NCBI RefSeq assembly: GCF_018069565.1
Contig: NZ_JAGPNL010000003.1
Location: forward strand, 248,001 to 312,000
Direction of reading: 5' to 3'
DNA length: 64,000 nt
From: Streptomyces tagetis
GTDB lineage: Bacteria > Actinomycetota > Actinomycetes > Streptomycetales > Streptomycetaceae
The translations under genes were made by a program, and so were the position numbers. The notes under the pieces were generated by a model. That model was not told the DNA's origin, did no database searches, and was given only the letters and a program-made list of their open reading frames with translations. Shown here piece by piece: positions 1-8,577 of the stretch (the stretch's first letter is position 1; every line of letters starts with the position of its first letter).

Positions 1-2
1 TC

Positions 3-497
3 GGCGATGCCCTCCTCAAGCGTCACATCAGCCGCCTCGAGGTAGCAATGCTCACAAGCTTCCAAACCCTCATGCGCAAGCAGGGTCTGGTGAGTGACCT
101 CCGTATCGATACCGACAAGTTCACGCTCACCCTGGCCGACTCCGACGGCGAGCTGATCGACCCCGGCCGTCTCAGCGCGGGCGAGCGCCAGCTACTCGCG
201 ATCTCTCTCCTCTGGGGTCTGATGAAGGTCGCCGGCAACCACCTGCCCAGCGTCATCGACACGCCGCTCGGCCGACTCGACAGCCGGCACCGCGAGCACT
301 TGGTGGACCGGTACTTCCCGTACGCCAGCGACCAGGTCCTCCTCCTCTCCACCGACGAGGAGATCGACGAGTACCTGCTGGGCCGCCTCAAGAAGTCCGT
401 CGCCCACACCTACACCCTGGTTCACGACGACACCACCTTCACCACCAGCGTCGTCGAGGGTTACTGGTGGAACGCAGGAGCCAGCAATGCCGCTTGA
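3..497 (+). CDS. dndD: DNA sulfur modification protein DndD, C-terminal part (5' end outside window)
   Basis: Open frame entering from the left edge; about 164 C-terminal residues are visible. They hold the C-terminal half of an SMC/Rad50-type ATPase: the ABC signature LSAGERQLLAISLLWGL followed by the Walker B/D-loop segment VIDTPLGRLDSRHR. The DTPLGRLDSxHR arrangement is typical of DndD, the ATPase subunit of the DndBCDE complex that installs phosphorothioate linkages in DNA. The stop overlaps the dndE start by 11 nt, so the two genes are translationally coupled, as in known dnd operons. dndB and dndC, if present, would lie to the left of this window. Confidence 0.9.
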   Translation, partial: GDALLKRHISRLEVAMLTSFQTLMRKQGLVSDLRIDTDKFTLTLADSDGELIDPGRLSAGERQLLAISLLWGLMKVAGNHLPSVIDTPLGRLDSRHREHLVDRYFPYASDQVLLLSTDEEIDEYLLGRLKKSVAHTYTLVHDDTTFTTSVVEGYWWNAGASNAA

Positions 498-867
498 GAA
501 CATCCGCCTCGCCACAGCGAGCAAGGACCGTCTGATCCGCCTGAAGCGCACCACCGGCATCACCCAGTGGAACGTCCTGTGCCGCTGGGCTCTGACCCTC
601 TCCCTGTCGGATGCCTCCACCCCCCTGGTCCGTGAGGTCGTCACCGACTCCAACGTCGAGATGTCCTGGAAGACCTTCGCCGGGCCCCACGGCGACCTTT
701 ACCTCGCACTGCTCAAGCAGCGCTGCGTGGCCGACGGCCTGGAGCCAACGGACGAGAACGTCTCCAAGACGCTGACGATCCATCTAGCGCGAGGGATCGG
801 GTACTTGGGGGCAGACAAGGAGATGACCTCGATCGAGGGGTTGATCGGGGCCGTGGCAACCGCATGA
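487..867 (+). CDS. dndE: DNA sulfur modification protein DndE
   Basis: 126-aa protein, the usual size for DndE, preceded by a GGAG ribosome-binding site inside the end of dndD. The N-terminal part carries the typical basic, DNA-contacting surface (KDRLIRLKRTTGITQWNVLC) and the C-terminal half has the THLARGIGYL segment of the family. DndE binds DNA and works with DndC and DndD in sulfur insertion into the DNA backbone. It is the last gene of the modification operon on this strand; only 8 bp separate its stop from the inverted repeat of an IS1380-family element, so any genes that once followed have been displaced. Confidence 0.9.
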   Translation: MPLENIRLATASKDRLIRLKRTTGITQWNVLCRWALTLSLSDASTPLVREVVTDSNVEMSWKTFAGPHGDLYLALLKQRCVADGLEPTDENVSKTLTIHLARGIGYLGADKEMTSIEGLIGAVATA

Positions 868-875
868 ATCATTAG

Positions 876-2552
876 CCTCGCCGTTTCGCTCGGGTACGGC
901 TGACTTTGGGGCGGAAACGCGAAAGTGCCTTCCTGACCTGGGACGATGAACCTTGCTGAGGGGTTCTGTCGGTCCAGGCGGAGGGCACTTTCTACGTGCA
1001 GGCTATCGGGTTGCGTCCCAGGGTCCATGTCAGTGCCGATGGTTCGGGGTGGCCGGGCATGCCGGGGCACGGTTGCTGGCGGATCTCGCTGACGCCCCAG
1101 GGCTGACCACCGCGTACTCCGCCGCTCTCAGGCCACTTCGGCCACGCGGTACCGGACATGATCCGGGCCGGGCCGCCGTCGATCTCGCGGTGGTGCTCGC
1201 CGACGGCGGCGAGGCGATCGCCGATCTGGCCGTGCTGCGGGACCAGGGCGAGATGTTCGGCCCGGTCGCCTCCACACCCACAGCCTGGCGTCTGCTCGCC
1301 GACACCGATGAGGCCGCACTCGCCTCACTGCGAGCGGCCCGCGCTTCAGCCCGGGAAACCGCCTGGAGGCAGGCCGCCGAGACCGGCGAGGCCATACCTG
1401 CTGTCCGGGCCCGCGGACGAGAGCTTCCCGGCCTGGTTCTGGACCTCGACGCTACGCTGATCACCTGCCACTCGGAAAAGGAACATGCCGCCCCCCACCT
1501 ACAAGGGCGGCTTCGGCTTCCACCCGCTGCTGTGCTTCCTCGCGAACACCGGCGAGGCCCTGTCCGGCCGGCTGCGACCCGGTAACTTTGGAGCCAACAC
1601 CGCCGCCGACCACATCACGGTCCTCGACCAGGCGCTCGCGCAGATCCCCGACGCCCACCGGCACGGCACCGACATCCTCATCCGCGCCAACAGTGCCGGA
1701 TCCGCGAAAGCCTTCCTCGCCCACGTCCGCGACGTGAGGAAACGAGGAATCCGTACCTTCTTCTCGGTCGGATACGCCATCACCGAGCCGGTCTGCCGCG
1801 CTGTCCGGGCTATCCCCGACCGCCTCTGGCATCCCGCCCTGGACCAGGACGGCACTCTGCGGGACGGCGCCGAGGCCGCCGAGCTGACCGGCATGGTCGA
1901 TCTGGCCGGCTACCCGGCCGGCACCCGCATCATCGTGCGCCGCGAACGGCCGCACCCGGGAGCCCCACTGTCCCTGTTCGACCAGGACGAGGGCCTGCGC
2001 CACCAGGTATTCCTCACCGACACCCCGTACTCCGGGGGTGGCTCCGCACAGCTCCTGGAGGTCCGCCACCGCGGACACGCCACCGTCGAGGAGCACATCC
2101 GGTGCGGCAAGACCACCGGCTTCGGCCGCTTCCCCTCCCGCCACTTCGGCGTCAACACCGTCTGGCTCGAACTCAGCCTCACCGCAATCGACCTGCTGGC
2201 CTGGGCCCGCTTCCTGCTACTGGACGGCGAACTGGCCGCCGCCGAGCCCAAGAAGCTCCGCTACCGACTGCTGCACGTCGCCGCACGCCTCACCCGCGGC
2301 GGCCGCCGCCTGCACTTGCGGATCTCGGCGACCTGGCCCTGGAGACACGAACTCGCCACAGGCTTCCATTGCCTCGCCGCACTGCCCCGTACCGTCGGCT
2401 GACCGGCGAACCCCGACCGCCCACGACCCAAAGGACCTTGAAGAACCCGACCACCGCGCCGGGACTCTGCCATGTCCGAGCACCGAGATCACGTCGGCCA
2501 CCCGACAGCGGCCCCTCAGCGACGCCTCATTGCCTCAACCGAAACGGCGAGG
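876..2552 (+). mobile_element. IS1380-family insertion sequence
   Basis: About 1.68 kb bounded by a perfect 13-bp inverted repeat: CCTCGCCGTTTCG at 876-888 and its complement at 2540-2552. The flanking tetranucleotides are TTAG (left) and TCAG (right), compatible with a mutated 4-bp target duplication as expected for the family. The single internal gene is a frameshifted IS1380 transposase. The left end lies 8 bp beyond the dndE stop codon. Confidence 0.85.
997..2402 (+). pseudogene. IS1380-family transposase, inactivated by two frameshifts
   Basis: Reads as a complete IS1380 DDE transposase only if two single-base shifts are corrected. The N-terminus probably begins at GTG 997 (QAIGLRPRVHVSADGSG) and changes frame in a G run near 1048. 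The central part carries the catalytic LVLDLDATLITCHSEKE segment and changes frame again in a C run near 1485-1492. The rest (YKGGFGFHPLLCFL to the end) continues to 2402 with the conserved GFGRFPSRHFGVN and LRYRLLHVAARL segments. Both shifts fall in homopolymer runs, so decay, or less likely sequencing error, explains them. The element is probably not self-mobile. Confidence 0.85.
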
Positions 2553-2635
2553 TCAGTGCCTGCCAGGTCCTGGAGGGCCCGTGTCCACACGCCTGATCGT
2601 CCCAGCCTCTTACGGAGGGACAGACGGTCCAGGCG

Positions 2636-2797
2636 ATGGCGCGTGTGCAGACCTACTTCGACAGCGTGGGCTGGACCGCGCGTCACGTTTCGACGGACCC
2701 GCGTGCATCATTCCGATTTCAAGCCCGAAGCGGCATTCGACACCAGCCGGTTGCTCATTATCAGATTCCTGACCCTCGCGCCGGAAAATCACTATAA
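2636..2797 (+). pseudogene. Short coding remnant, possibly DUF3883-like
   Basis: A 53-codon frame reading ARVQTYFDSVGWTARHVSTD and then PRASFRFQARSGIRH. The pattern of an amphipathic helix, GW-x-V/A-x-x-VS and an acidic/aromatic strand resembles the start of DUF3883-type nuclease-like domains found in restriction loci, but the catalytic lysine segment expected next is absent. It lies in debris between two insertion sequences. I treat it as a gene fragment; the family assignment is a guess. Confidence 0.25.
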
Positions 2798-3405
2798 CTC
2801 TATCGGTCCCAGCGATTTTCGGCCGACACTCTCTGTAACGAAACCCTTCCATCGGCACATCATGAGGGTTTCCGATTTGCAACACAGGGGATCCGGACAT
2901 CATTCTGAATGAAATCGGAACGAAGAGTTCCGAGGCTCAGGATAGTCTTCGCGCGCACCACTCAGTACTTGAATGAAGTCACCCTCACGAGGTGTGGCTT
3001 CACTGCCTGCGCGCACCATCGTCCGGACCAGCAACTTTAGGGTAACAGTCGAGGGAATCGAACCTTCCACATTTCCACGACTGCCGCTAGAAGCTAAGCC
3101 GTATCGTTCGCGAGGCGCACTGCAACTTAGTGCACTGCTGCACGAGCATGCTTTGCGCACGTCGCAACCGTGTGTCGGATCCATGGAGCTTGAATTTATG
3201 AATCAAAGACTGTGACTGACGGTTAAGGATAGCTGTGGGCGAGAACGTCCCGTTCCAAAGCGGTAGGTGACTCCGATGGTGTCAGAGTTACCCCGTCACG
3301 GTCGTTCCTCTTCCCCTTGGATCGCTACAGCTGAGGGGGAGAGGCAGTCGGGCTCAGCCGTCACCTGCTGCCTAGCAACCGAATGAGCCCGATGAGAGGA
3401 GCAAA
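2798..3405. other. Non-coding debris region
   Basis: No convincing gene on either strand. Base composition is visibly more AT-rich than the surrounding chromosome. It lies between the IS1380 element and the small open frame at 3406 and probably represents decayed accessory DNA. Confidence 0.5.
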
Positions 3406-3588
3406 GTGCACAATCCGCTTGACGACAATCACCGCTGCACCTCGGCGTGCCTGCGGGATGAGGGCCAGAGCACGTCCGATGGTCAGAGCAGCGAGGGACC
3501 CCCGAAGGGGCGTATGACTCCGGAGACAATCACGGCTGTTGCCACCCTGATCACTTCCCTGGCTGCACTGATCGCTGTTTTTCGGTAG
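3406..3588 (+). CDS. Small protein with a C-terminal hydrophobic helix
   Basis: 60 codons starting with GTG, preceded by a good GAGAGGAG ribosome-binding site. The N-terminal two thirds are polar; the last 20 residues (TITAVATLITSLAALIAVFR) could form one membrane helix. Size and layout recall small single-helix membrane proteins often seen next to toxin or defence genes, but I recognise no family. It lies alone in an IS-rich gap, so it may be a survivor of a larger locus or a chance frame. Confidence 0.35.
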   Translation: MHNPLDDNHRCTSACLRDEGQSTSDGQSSEGPPKGRMTPETITAVATLITSLAALIAVFR

Positions 3589-3866
3589 CAACAGCTCTAC
3601 TGCAGCAATAGGGACACGCCGCCAATTCGTGTATGAGTTGCAGGTGATGCCGGCTTATCATCTGGGATCACCTTCAGCATCTTGTCAAGAATCGCACGAC
3701 TGCCGAGCCCTTTGGCCCTCTCGGTATCAGCGGGTCAAAGGGCATGAAGCGCTCCGGTTCTAATGGAGGCTTGATTCCTTGAGCGGATCGAGTCATGGGC
3801 CCGCCCGTCCCCTTACCCTGCCGAGCTTCGCGAGCGCGCGGTACGCATGGTCGCGGAGATCCCTCA

Positions 3867-5031
3867 TACTGAGCTTGAACTCGTGATGTCGTCTTCGGTG
3901 ATCAGGGGTTGATGGTCAGTCCCGTCTCGGTAAGGCAGCCGTCTATGAGGTGGCTGCGGTACTGGATGTGGCGGAGACCGCGCCGGATGCGCTGGACGAG
4001 GTGTTCGGGGGTGCTGAAGGCGACGTTGGAGAGCCAGCCGCGTCGCAGGAGCGACCAGATGCCTTCGACGGGGTTGAGGTCGGGTGCGTAGGGCGGCAGG
4101 TAGTAGATGGTCAGCCAGTCCCGGGCTGCCGCCCATTCCCACAGGTCGGCGGCCTTGTGGACGTTGAGGTTGTCCCAGACGAGCACGATCGGGCCACCGA
4201 GTTGCTGGTGTGCTGCGATCAGCAGGTCCCGGTAGTCGCGCCAGGAAAAGCTCTTTCGGCCGTCGCGGTTGCCGTCGTCGCGGCGGGGCCGGTAGATCAG
4301 CCTTGAGCGGTGGCCGGGTTTGTAGCAGGTCAGCGCCGCGATGGAGATGCTTCTGCGTGATCGGCCCCGCACCCGCACCACTGGGGTGCGGCCGCGCTGT
4401 GACCAGGTCTTGGCCTGCGGCGGCGTCATGGAGAATCCGGTCTCGTCCTCGAAGACCAGCCAGGCCCCACGGGCCGCCGCGAGTCTTCCGCGCAGGGCCA
4501 CACCTCCTTGACCCACCCGGCCACCGCCTCGTCGTCCCGCTCCATCGCCCGTCGGGCCGGGACCTGGCAGGACCAGCCGTTGCGCACCAGGAGCTTGCGC
4601 ACGCCCTGGATGGTGTAGGTGAGGTGGAAGCGCCGTCCGATCACCGTCTTCACACGGCTCAGGGTCCAGCGCTGGTCCTCCCAGCCATGCGCGGCCGGCC
4701 CCTTGGCCAGTTCCGCCTCGAGCTGGGCGAACTGCTTTCCGCTCAGCCTCGGCAGCGACGCCGGCCCCTGTGACCGCAGAGCCCGCGGGCCGCCCTCGTC
4801 CCACATCTGCCGCCATCGCTGCACGGAGCGGACGCTGACCCGCAAGTCCCTGGCGATCACCGAGCTCGCGACACCCTGAGCGAACCTCTCGGCTGGCTTC
4901 AGCCGTAACTCTCCGCGGAACTGCTGCCGTTCGGCGGTCAGCCCGCCCCCTTGTGGATACCGCATGCCCCGGTGATACCGCATGGATGACGAAGTGTCAG
5001 CCCCTACGACTCCACGAGTTCAAGCTCAGTA
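3867..5031 (-). mobile_element. IS630-family insertion sequence nested in the IS3 remnant
   Basis: Ends carry a near-perfect terminal inverted repeat: TACTGAGCTTGAACTCGTG at 3867-3885 and its complement at 5013-5031, with weaker similarity continuing inwards. TA dinucleotides at both outer edges fit the TA target duplication of the IS630/Tc1 superfamily. The element is about 1.16 kb and encodes one transposase on the - strand. Confidence 0.85.
3902..4965 (-). pseudogene. IS630-family transposase, frame shifted in the middle
   Basis: The N-terminal segment (helix-turn-helix VIARDLRVSVRSVQRWRQMW, then a second HTH-like part) runs from about 4965 to 4490. The catalytic part then continues in another frame with the DDE triad segments WLVFEDETGFS, IVLVWDNLNVH and DLNPVEGIWSLLR, ending at 3902. 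The junction near 4490 lacks one A compared with the expected reading AERLAAARGAW. Some IS630-type elements use programmed -1 frameshifting, but no obvious slippery heptamer is seen here, so mutation is more likely. Confidence 0.75.
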
Positions 5032-5235
5032 ACTACCCCACCGAATGGACCGTGCATGAAAGCGGTCACCGCGAACCTGGGCATCGGCGCCACGGCCATC
5101 GCAGAGTGGGTCGACTGGTTCAACAATCAGCGACTCCACACCGCCATCGGAGATATTTCGCCCCACGAACACGAGATCAACTAATACGCTCCGCATCCGC
5201 CCCAATCGGCGGCTTGAGTCAACGCATAAAGCCCC

Positions 5236-5713
5236 CAGCGATTCCGGAGCAATTCATCCCCTATGACACCGACCTCAGGGAGCAGTTCGCGCTCACCACC
5301 GTGGGAGGAAGCGATTCATAGCTTGCCCGGTACTACCTGAGCACCCTGGAGACAACAAGTCGAAAGGAGTCCCAGCCGGAGTTCTTTCCCAACAGCAACC
5401 CGAGCCAGGTCAACCTGGAACATATTTTCCCGCAGAACGCCAAGGAAGCCGACGGGGAGACTGCGTCAAGAAAAGCGGGGCAAACAGGACGCTTCCAGCT
5501 GGGTCTACCGCATTGGCAACGTGGTGCTCCTGCAGACTGGAGTGAAACTCCAAGATCGGGAACAAGTCGTTCGCCGAAAAGATCGAGGTCTTCAAGGCGT
5601 CGGGCTTCGAGCTGACCAGAAAAATCAGCGAGAAGAGCGAGTGGACCCCGGACAGCATCCGACTTCGGCAGTCCGTCCTTGCCGAACTCGAGGCCAAGAC
5701 CTGGTCGCGCTGA
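5236..5713 (+). pseudogene. Remnant of a DUF262/DUF1524 (GmrSD/SspE-type) nuclease, C-terminal domain
   Basis: Joined across an in-frame TAG near 5320 and at least two frameshifts, this stretch reads EQFIPYDTDLREQFALTT, then LARYYLSTLE, NLEHIFPQN, WVYRIGNVVLLQTGVNSKIG, NKSFAEKIEVFKASGFELT and WTPDSIRLRQSVLAELE. This is the DUF1524 HNH-like layout: a HIxPQ histidine motif, then RLGNLxLL, then N-x-x-x-SF-x-x-K, then Wt-x-x-x-I-x-x-R. The DUF262 NTPase part is missing, cut off at the IS3 boundary. Such proteins act as modification-dependent restriction enzymes, and SspE of the Ssp phosphorothioate system has this domain pair. The gene is dead. Confidence 0.7.
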
Positions 5714-5783
5714 CGCAGGGCTCACCGGGTGTGGCAGCCGAACGACTTCCGGCCGCCACACCCCCTGGCCTGGGGAAGCGGCT

Positions 5784-6257
5784 TTACCAGTCCAGATCAG
5801 CGCTGGCGAGGATGTCGCCAACGTCGTCCTTCTCTTCCTCCGGCGGCGTCCTAAGCCCTTCGAGGACGAGGTTCGAGATGATCGTGTCAAGGTCCTGGTC
5901 GGACTGACGGTTTATAAGGGTCTGCAGGTGGGACAGGCCGGCGTTCGCGTACTCCTCGAAGATGAGGACCCGCTCAGGCTGACGGTCCGCGCTGAGGATC
6001 TTCGGGTCGTCGGGGCACTCGACGGCTCCGAGCATGTCGAGGAGCACCTCCCCGTAGTCCCGGCTCTCCATGAGTGCGAGGCGGATCGGCTCATCAACCT
6101 GGTCGAACGGCTTGCGCTCGCCTCGGCGATGGCCGAGCAGCGCGGCGAACATCATCGCCTCGACCATGGTCGCGAACGTCCCGGTCTTTCTGTCGGTGAG
6201 CTTACCTAGCAGGTCCTCATGCTCTTGGGGACGGCGGAATCGGTCCGTGTAGGCCAT
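5784..6257 (-). CDS. Dnd-associated protein 4-like protein
   Basis: 157-aa, acidic, helical protein. The N-terminal stretch (YTDRFRRPQEHEDLLGKLTD, then FATMVEAMMFAALLGHRRG, then DEPIRLALME) matches my memory of the small DNA phosphorothioation-associated protein 4 family encoded in dnd restriction gene sets. It is the last gene of the - strand operon, and its ATG overlaps the TGA of the preceding ATPase gene by one base (TGATG), implying translational coupling. Its biochemical role is unknown; an accessory subunit of the restriction complex is an inference from context. Confidence 0.65.
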   Translation of the reverse strand: MAYTDRFRRPQEHEDLLGKLTDRKTGTFATMVEAMMFAALLGHRRGERKPFDQVDEPIRLALMESRDYGEVLLDMLGAVECPDDPKILSADRQPERVLIFEEYANAGLSHLQTLINRQSDQDLDTIISNLVLEGLRTPPEEEKDDVGDILASADLDW

Positions 6258-8335
6258 CAGAAGGTCACCTTCTCCAGAACAGTGTGCTCGAAGTCGCCGT
6301 GTGACACGTACGGAACCTCACGGTTGTTGATCACGATCGTCTCTTCGCCCGCTGACTGGTTCGGCGTGTAAGAGCGCAGTACGTACATCTGATTGGCAGC
6401 CTGCTGAAGGTTCTCCAGAACCTTGCCCCGCGCCTGCGACTGCGAGAGCAGGGTGATGATCTGGGATGTCAGCGCCGGGAGGGCCTTAGAGATCTCTTCC
6501 TGATAGGTCAGGTCGAGGCTGCCGAAGGGGGCATCCATGACGACCGGGTAGACACCGCCACTGCCGGTCTCGATAGTCGCCTCCCCCCTGTTCTTCTTTC
6601 GGGCACTGATGTTCCTGGCAACCTCGGAGACCGCGCCAACGAAGCTGAGGCCAAGGATCTGGTTCTCACCGGTGGAACGGATGGCCACTCCGCTCGCGGT
6701 GTGCAACTCCAGCTCGAAGTCGTCGTTCAGCTCGGGTACGTAGCTCTTGATGAAGATGCGGGAGAAGACCTCCTTGACCTTCTTGTCGAGCTGGTCCCGG
6801 ACCTCCTCGGTCTTGATCTCGAGGATCTCCTTCAGCGCGGCACGCACCTTCTCGACGAGCTCGACCTGCTTCTGAACCTTGCGGGCCTTCTCGCTCTTGA
6901 CCTCAGCATTCCGGTACTGACGGCCTGCGGCCTCTGCCTCCTGCTTGATCGAGGTGACCTTGTTCTCAGCCTCCTTGTGCGCGACGCGGGCGTCGGTCTC
7001 CTTAGCGGCATAGTTCTTCCGGCGCTCGATGAGGCGCTGGACGTTCTGGACGTTCACGCCTTCCAGCTGCCGATCGACATCGGAGCGTTCCGCTTCCAGC
7101 TCGCTGATCTCGGCGTCTGCCTTCTGAATATCGGAAGCGTTGAGGGTGAGCTGCTCCAGAATCTCCTGGCGCCTCTCCTCCAGGTTCTTCATCTTGCCGC
7201 TGACCCGCATCCAGCTCTCCTGGACGTCCTCGAGACCGGCGTTGTACTTGCGCTTGTCCAGCTCCTCGTACTCCTGGGTCCCCTCGCGGACCTCACGGCC
7301 GCACATGCACAACTGGGCTTCGAGGATGTCCTCGATGAAGCTGCGCTGAATGCCTGCGGGCAGCTGGCGGCGCTCTCGCATCTCGTCCGCGAGCTCAATC
7401 ACCTTGGTGTCGATCCCGCTGGTCAGAGCCAGGAAGCCGTGCCGCGACAGCATCTCGCGCTTGCGGCTCTTGTACTCCATATGCCGGTCGTGCGCGGCCT
7501 TGATTCGGCGGGTCAGCGAGTCCCGCTTCTTCTGGAGCGGCTCCGCCTCCCTGTTCTGGAGCAGGGCGCGGTCAATGGACTGGACTTCCTTCTGGAAGGC
7601 GCTGATCTCGCCGGAGAGGCGCAGCATCTCTGCCTCCTCTTCCTTCTCGCGGATGGCGAGGTGGTCCATATGGTCGGACAGCTGCTTCAGTCTGCTGTCC
7701 TCCTTGGAGTCGATCTCGCTGGCGAGCTTTCGGGAGACCTTCGGCAGGTCCTTCAGAGCACGCTCGATGGCTTCCAAGTCCAAAAGGGTCTTGATCGCCT
7801 TCTGGACCTCCTGGTTCTTGCCTTCGCCTTCCCGCTTCACGTCACCGGAGAACATCTTCTCCATGCGCTCACCGTTGAAGAAGAAGAACTGACGCAGGCC
7901 CTTGGGCAGGATCTTCTCGATCCGGTCCTGGCCGTTGAGGATGCTCTGGGCTTCGCCGTCTGTCCCGATCTCCGTGACCGTCAGCTCAGGATCGACGGGC
8001 TCCTGCTCTGCCTTCTCCTTGATGACAGTGACGTGCCGGACCACGGAGAACCGGGTCCCGTCGTGTTCGAAGTCCAGCCGAACCGAGGCCGTGATCTCCT
8101 CCCCGAACGCGGTGTCCGCCCATGCCTTGTCGTGAATGACGCGATGCTGCTGTTCCACGTCTTCCGAGAAGGTGCCGTAGAGGGCCCAGGCGAACGCGTT
8201 GAGCAGAGTGGTCTTGCCGGCACCGTTGTTACCGAAGATGAGGACTGCGGGCTTACCCTCCTCCACAGACAGGTCGAGAACCTGCTCACCGTAGAAGGCG
8301 CGGAAGTTCTTCAGCGTCAGCTTGAGCAGCTTCAC
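6257..8335 (-). CDS. DndD/Rad50-like SMC-type ATPase of the dnd restriction operon
   Basis: 692 aa starting with GTG. N-terminal ATPase half has Walker A GNNGAGKTT (residues 35-43) and FFFNGERMEKMF (about 151-162), as in DndD-type proteins. Long coiled coils span about 200-340 and 375-500, separated near 343 by a Cys-Met-Cys-Gly segment at the position of a Rad50 zinc hook, but with only two cysteines spaced CxC. The C-terminal half has the signature region NQILGLSFVGAVSEVA and Walker B VVMDAPFGSLD. It is distinct from the DndD at the left edge and is encoded with a helicase, so it probably serves DNA sensing or cleavage rather than sulfur insertion. Start overlaps the upstream 61-aa gene by GTGA. 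Confidence 0.8.
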   Translation of the reverse strand: MKLLKLTLKNFRAFYGEQVLDLSVEEGKPAVLIFGNNGAGKTTLLNAFAWALYGTFSEDVEQQHRVIHDKAWADTAFGEEITASVRLDFEHDGTRFSVVRHVTVIKEKAEQEPVDPELTVTEIGTDGEAQSILNGQDRIEKILPKGLRQFFFFNGERMEKMFSGDVKREGEGKNQEVQKAIKTLLDLEAIERALKDLPKVSRKLASEIDSKEDSRLKQLSDHMDHLAIREKEEEAEMLRLSGEISAFQKEVQSIDRALLQNREAEPLQKKRDSLTRRIKAAHDRHMEYKSRKREMLSRHGFLALTSGIDTKVIELADEMRERRQLPAGIQRSFIEDILEAQLCMCGREVREGTQEYEELDKRKYNAGLEDVQESWMRVSGKMKNLEERRQEILEQLTLNASDIQKADAEISELEAERSDVDRQLEGVNVQNVQRLIERRKNYAAKETDARVAHKEAENKVTSIKQEAEAAGRQYRNAEVKSEKARKVQKQVELVEKVRAALKEILEIKTEEVRDQLDKKVKEVFSRIFIKSYVPELNDDFELELHTASGVAIRSTGENQILGLSFVGAVSEVARNISARKKNRGEATIETGSGGVYPVVMDAPFGSLDLTYQEEISKALPALTSQIITLLSQSQARGKVLENLQQAANQMYVLRSYTPNQSAGEETIVINNREVPYVSHGDFEHTVLEKVTF

Positions 8336-8517
8336 TTGGTCAGCTCCCTCACGGCTTCGATGATCTTCGGTTCGACCTTGGTCGTCTCCCTGATGTGGAT
8401 GTTCTCGGTCTCCAGGTCGATGACCTTCTGGACGAGGATCCTGGCTTCCCGCGGCAGCTCGTTCAGGACGTCGCGCACCGTTCGTGCGGGAGGCTGGTCG
8501 GTTGTTTCGTCGCTCAC
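8332..8517 (-). CDS. 61-aa acidic protein between helicase and ATPase genes
   Basis: Starts with GTG behind an AGGAG site. Predicted mostly helical and charged (EARILVQKVIDLETENIHIR). Its stop overlaps the ATPase start by 4 nt, so it is co-translated with that gene; the gap to the helicase stop upstream is 60 bp. No known family is evident. Tight coupling suggests a small partner of the ATPase, for example binding its coiled coil, but this is inference only. Confidence 0.7.
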   Translation of the reverse strand: MSDETTDQPPARTVRDVLNELPREARILVQKVIDLETENIHIRETTKVEPKIIEAVRELTK

Positions 8518-8577
8518 GGGTTACTCCTGGTTCGAGGTAGCGGGTACGGAAGGAGTGGGGGTACTTGCGGTGGGGGC

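Larger units (their letters stand above)
3795..5190 (+). pseudogene. IS3-family element remnant, split by IS630 insertion
   Basis: Left of the nested element the sequence encodes, with one extra C, the start of an IS3 OrfA (YPAELRERAVRMVAEI). Right of it OrfA resumes (YPTEWTV, then LGIGATA in another frame) and jumps directly to the C-terminus of OrfB (EWVDWFNNQRLHTAIGDISP). Most of OrfA and nearly all of OrfB, including the DDE core, are missing. The element was therefore both internally deleted and interrupted, and cannot transpose alone. Confidence 0.75.

Noticed and set aside
3045..3070. T-arm-like words on the - strand (GGTTCGATTCCC) suggesting a tRNA
   Set aside because: No acceptor stem, D arm or anticodon arm can be built around it.
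3902..4965. Programmed frameshifting in the IS630 transposase
   Set aside because: No slippery heptamer at the junction; a lost A explains the shift better.
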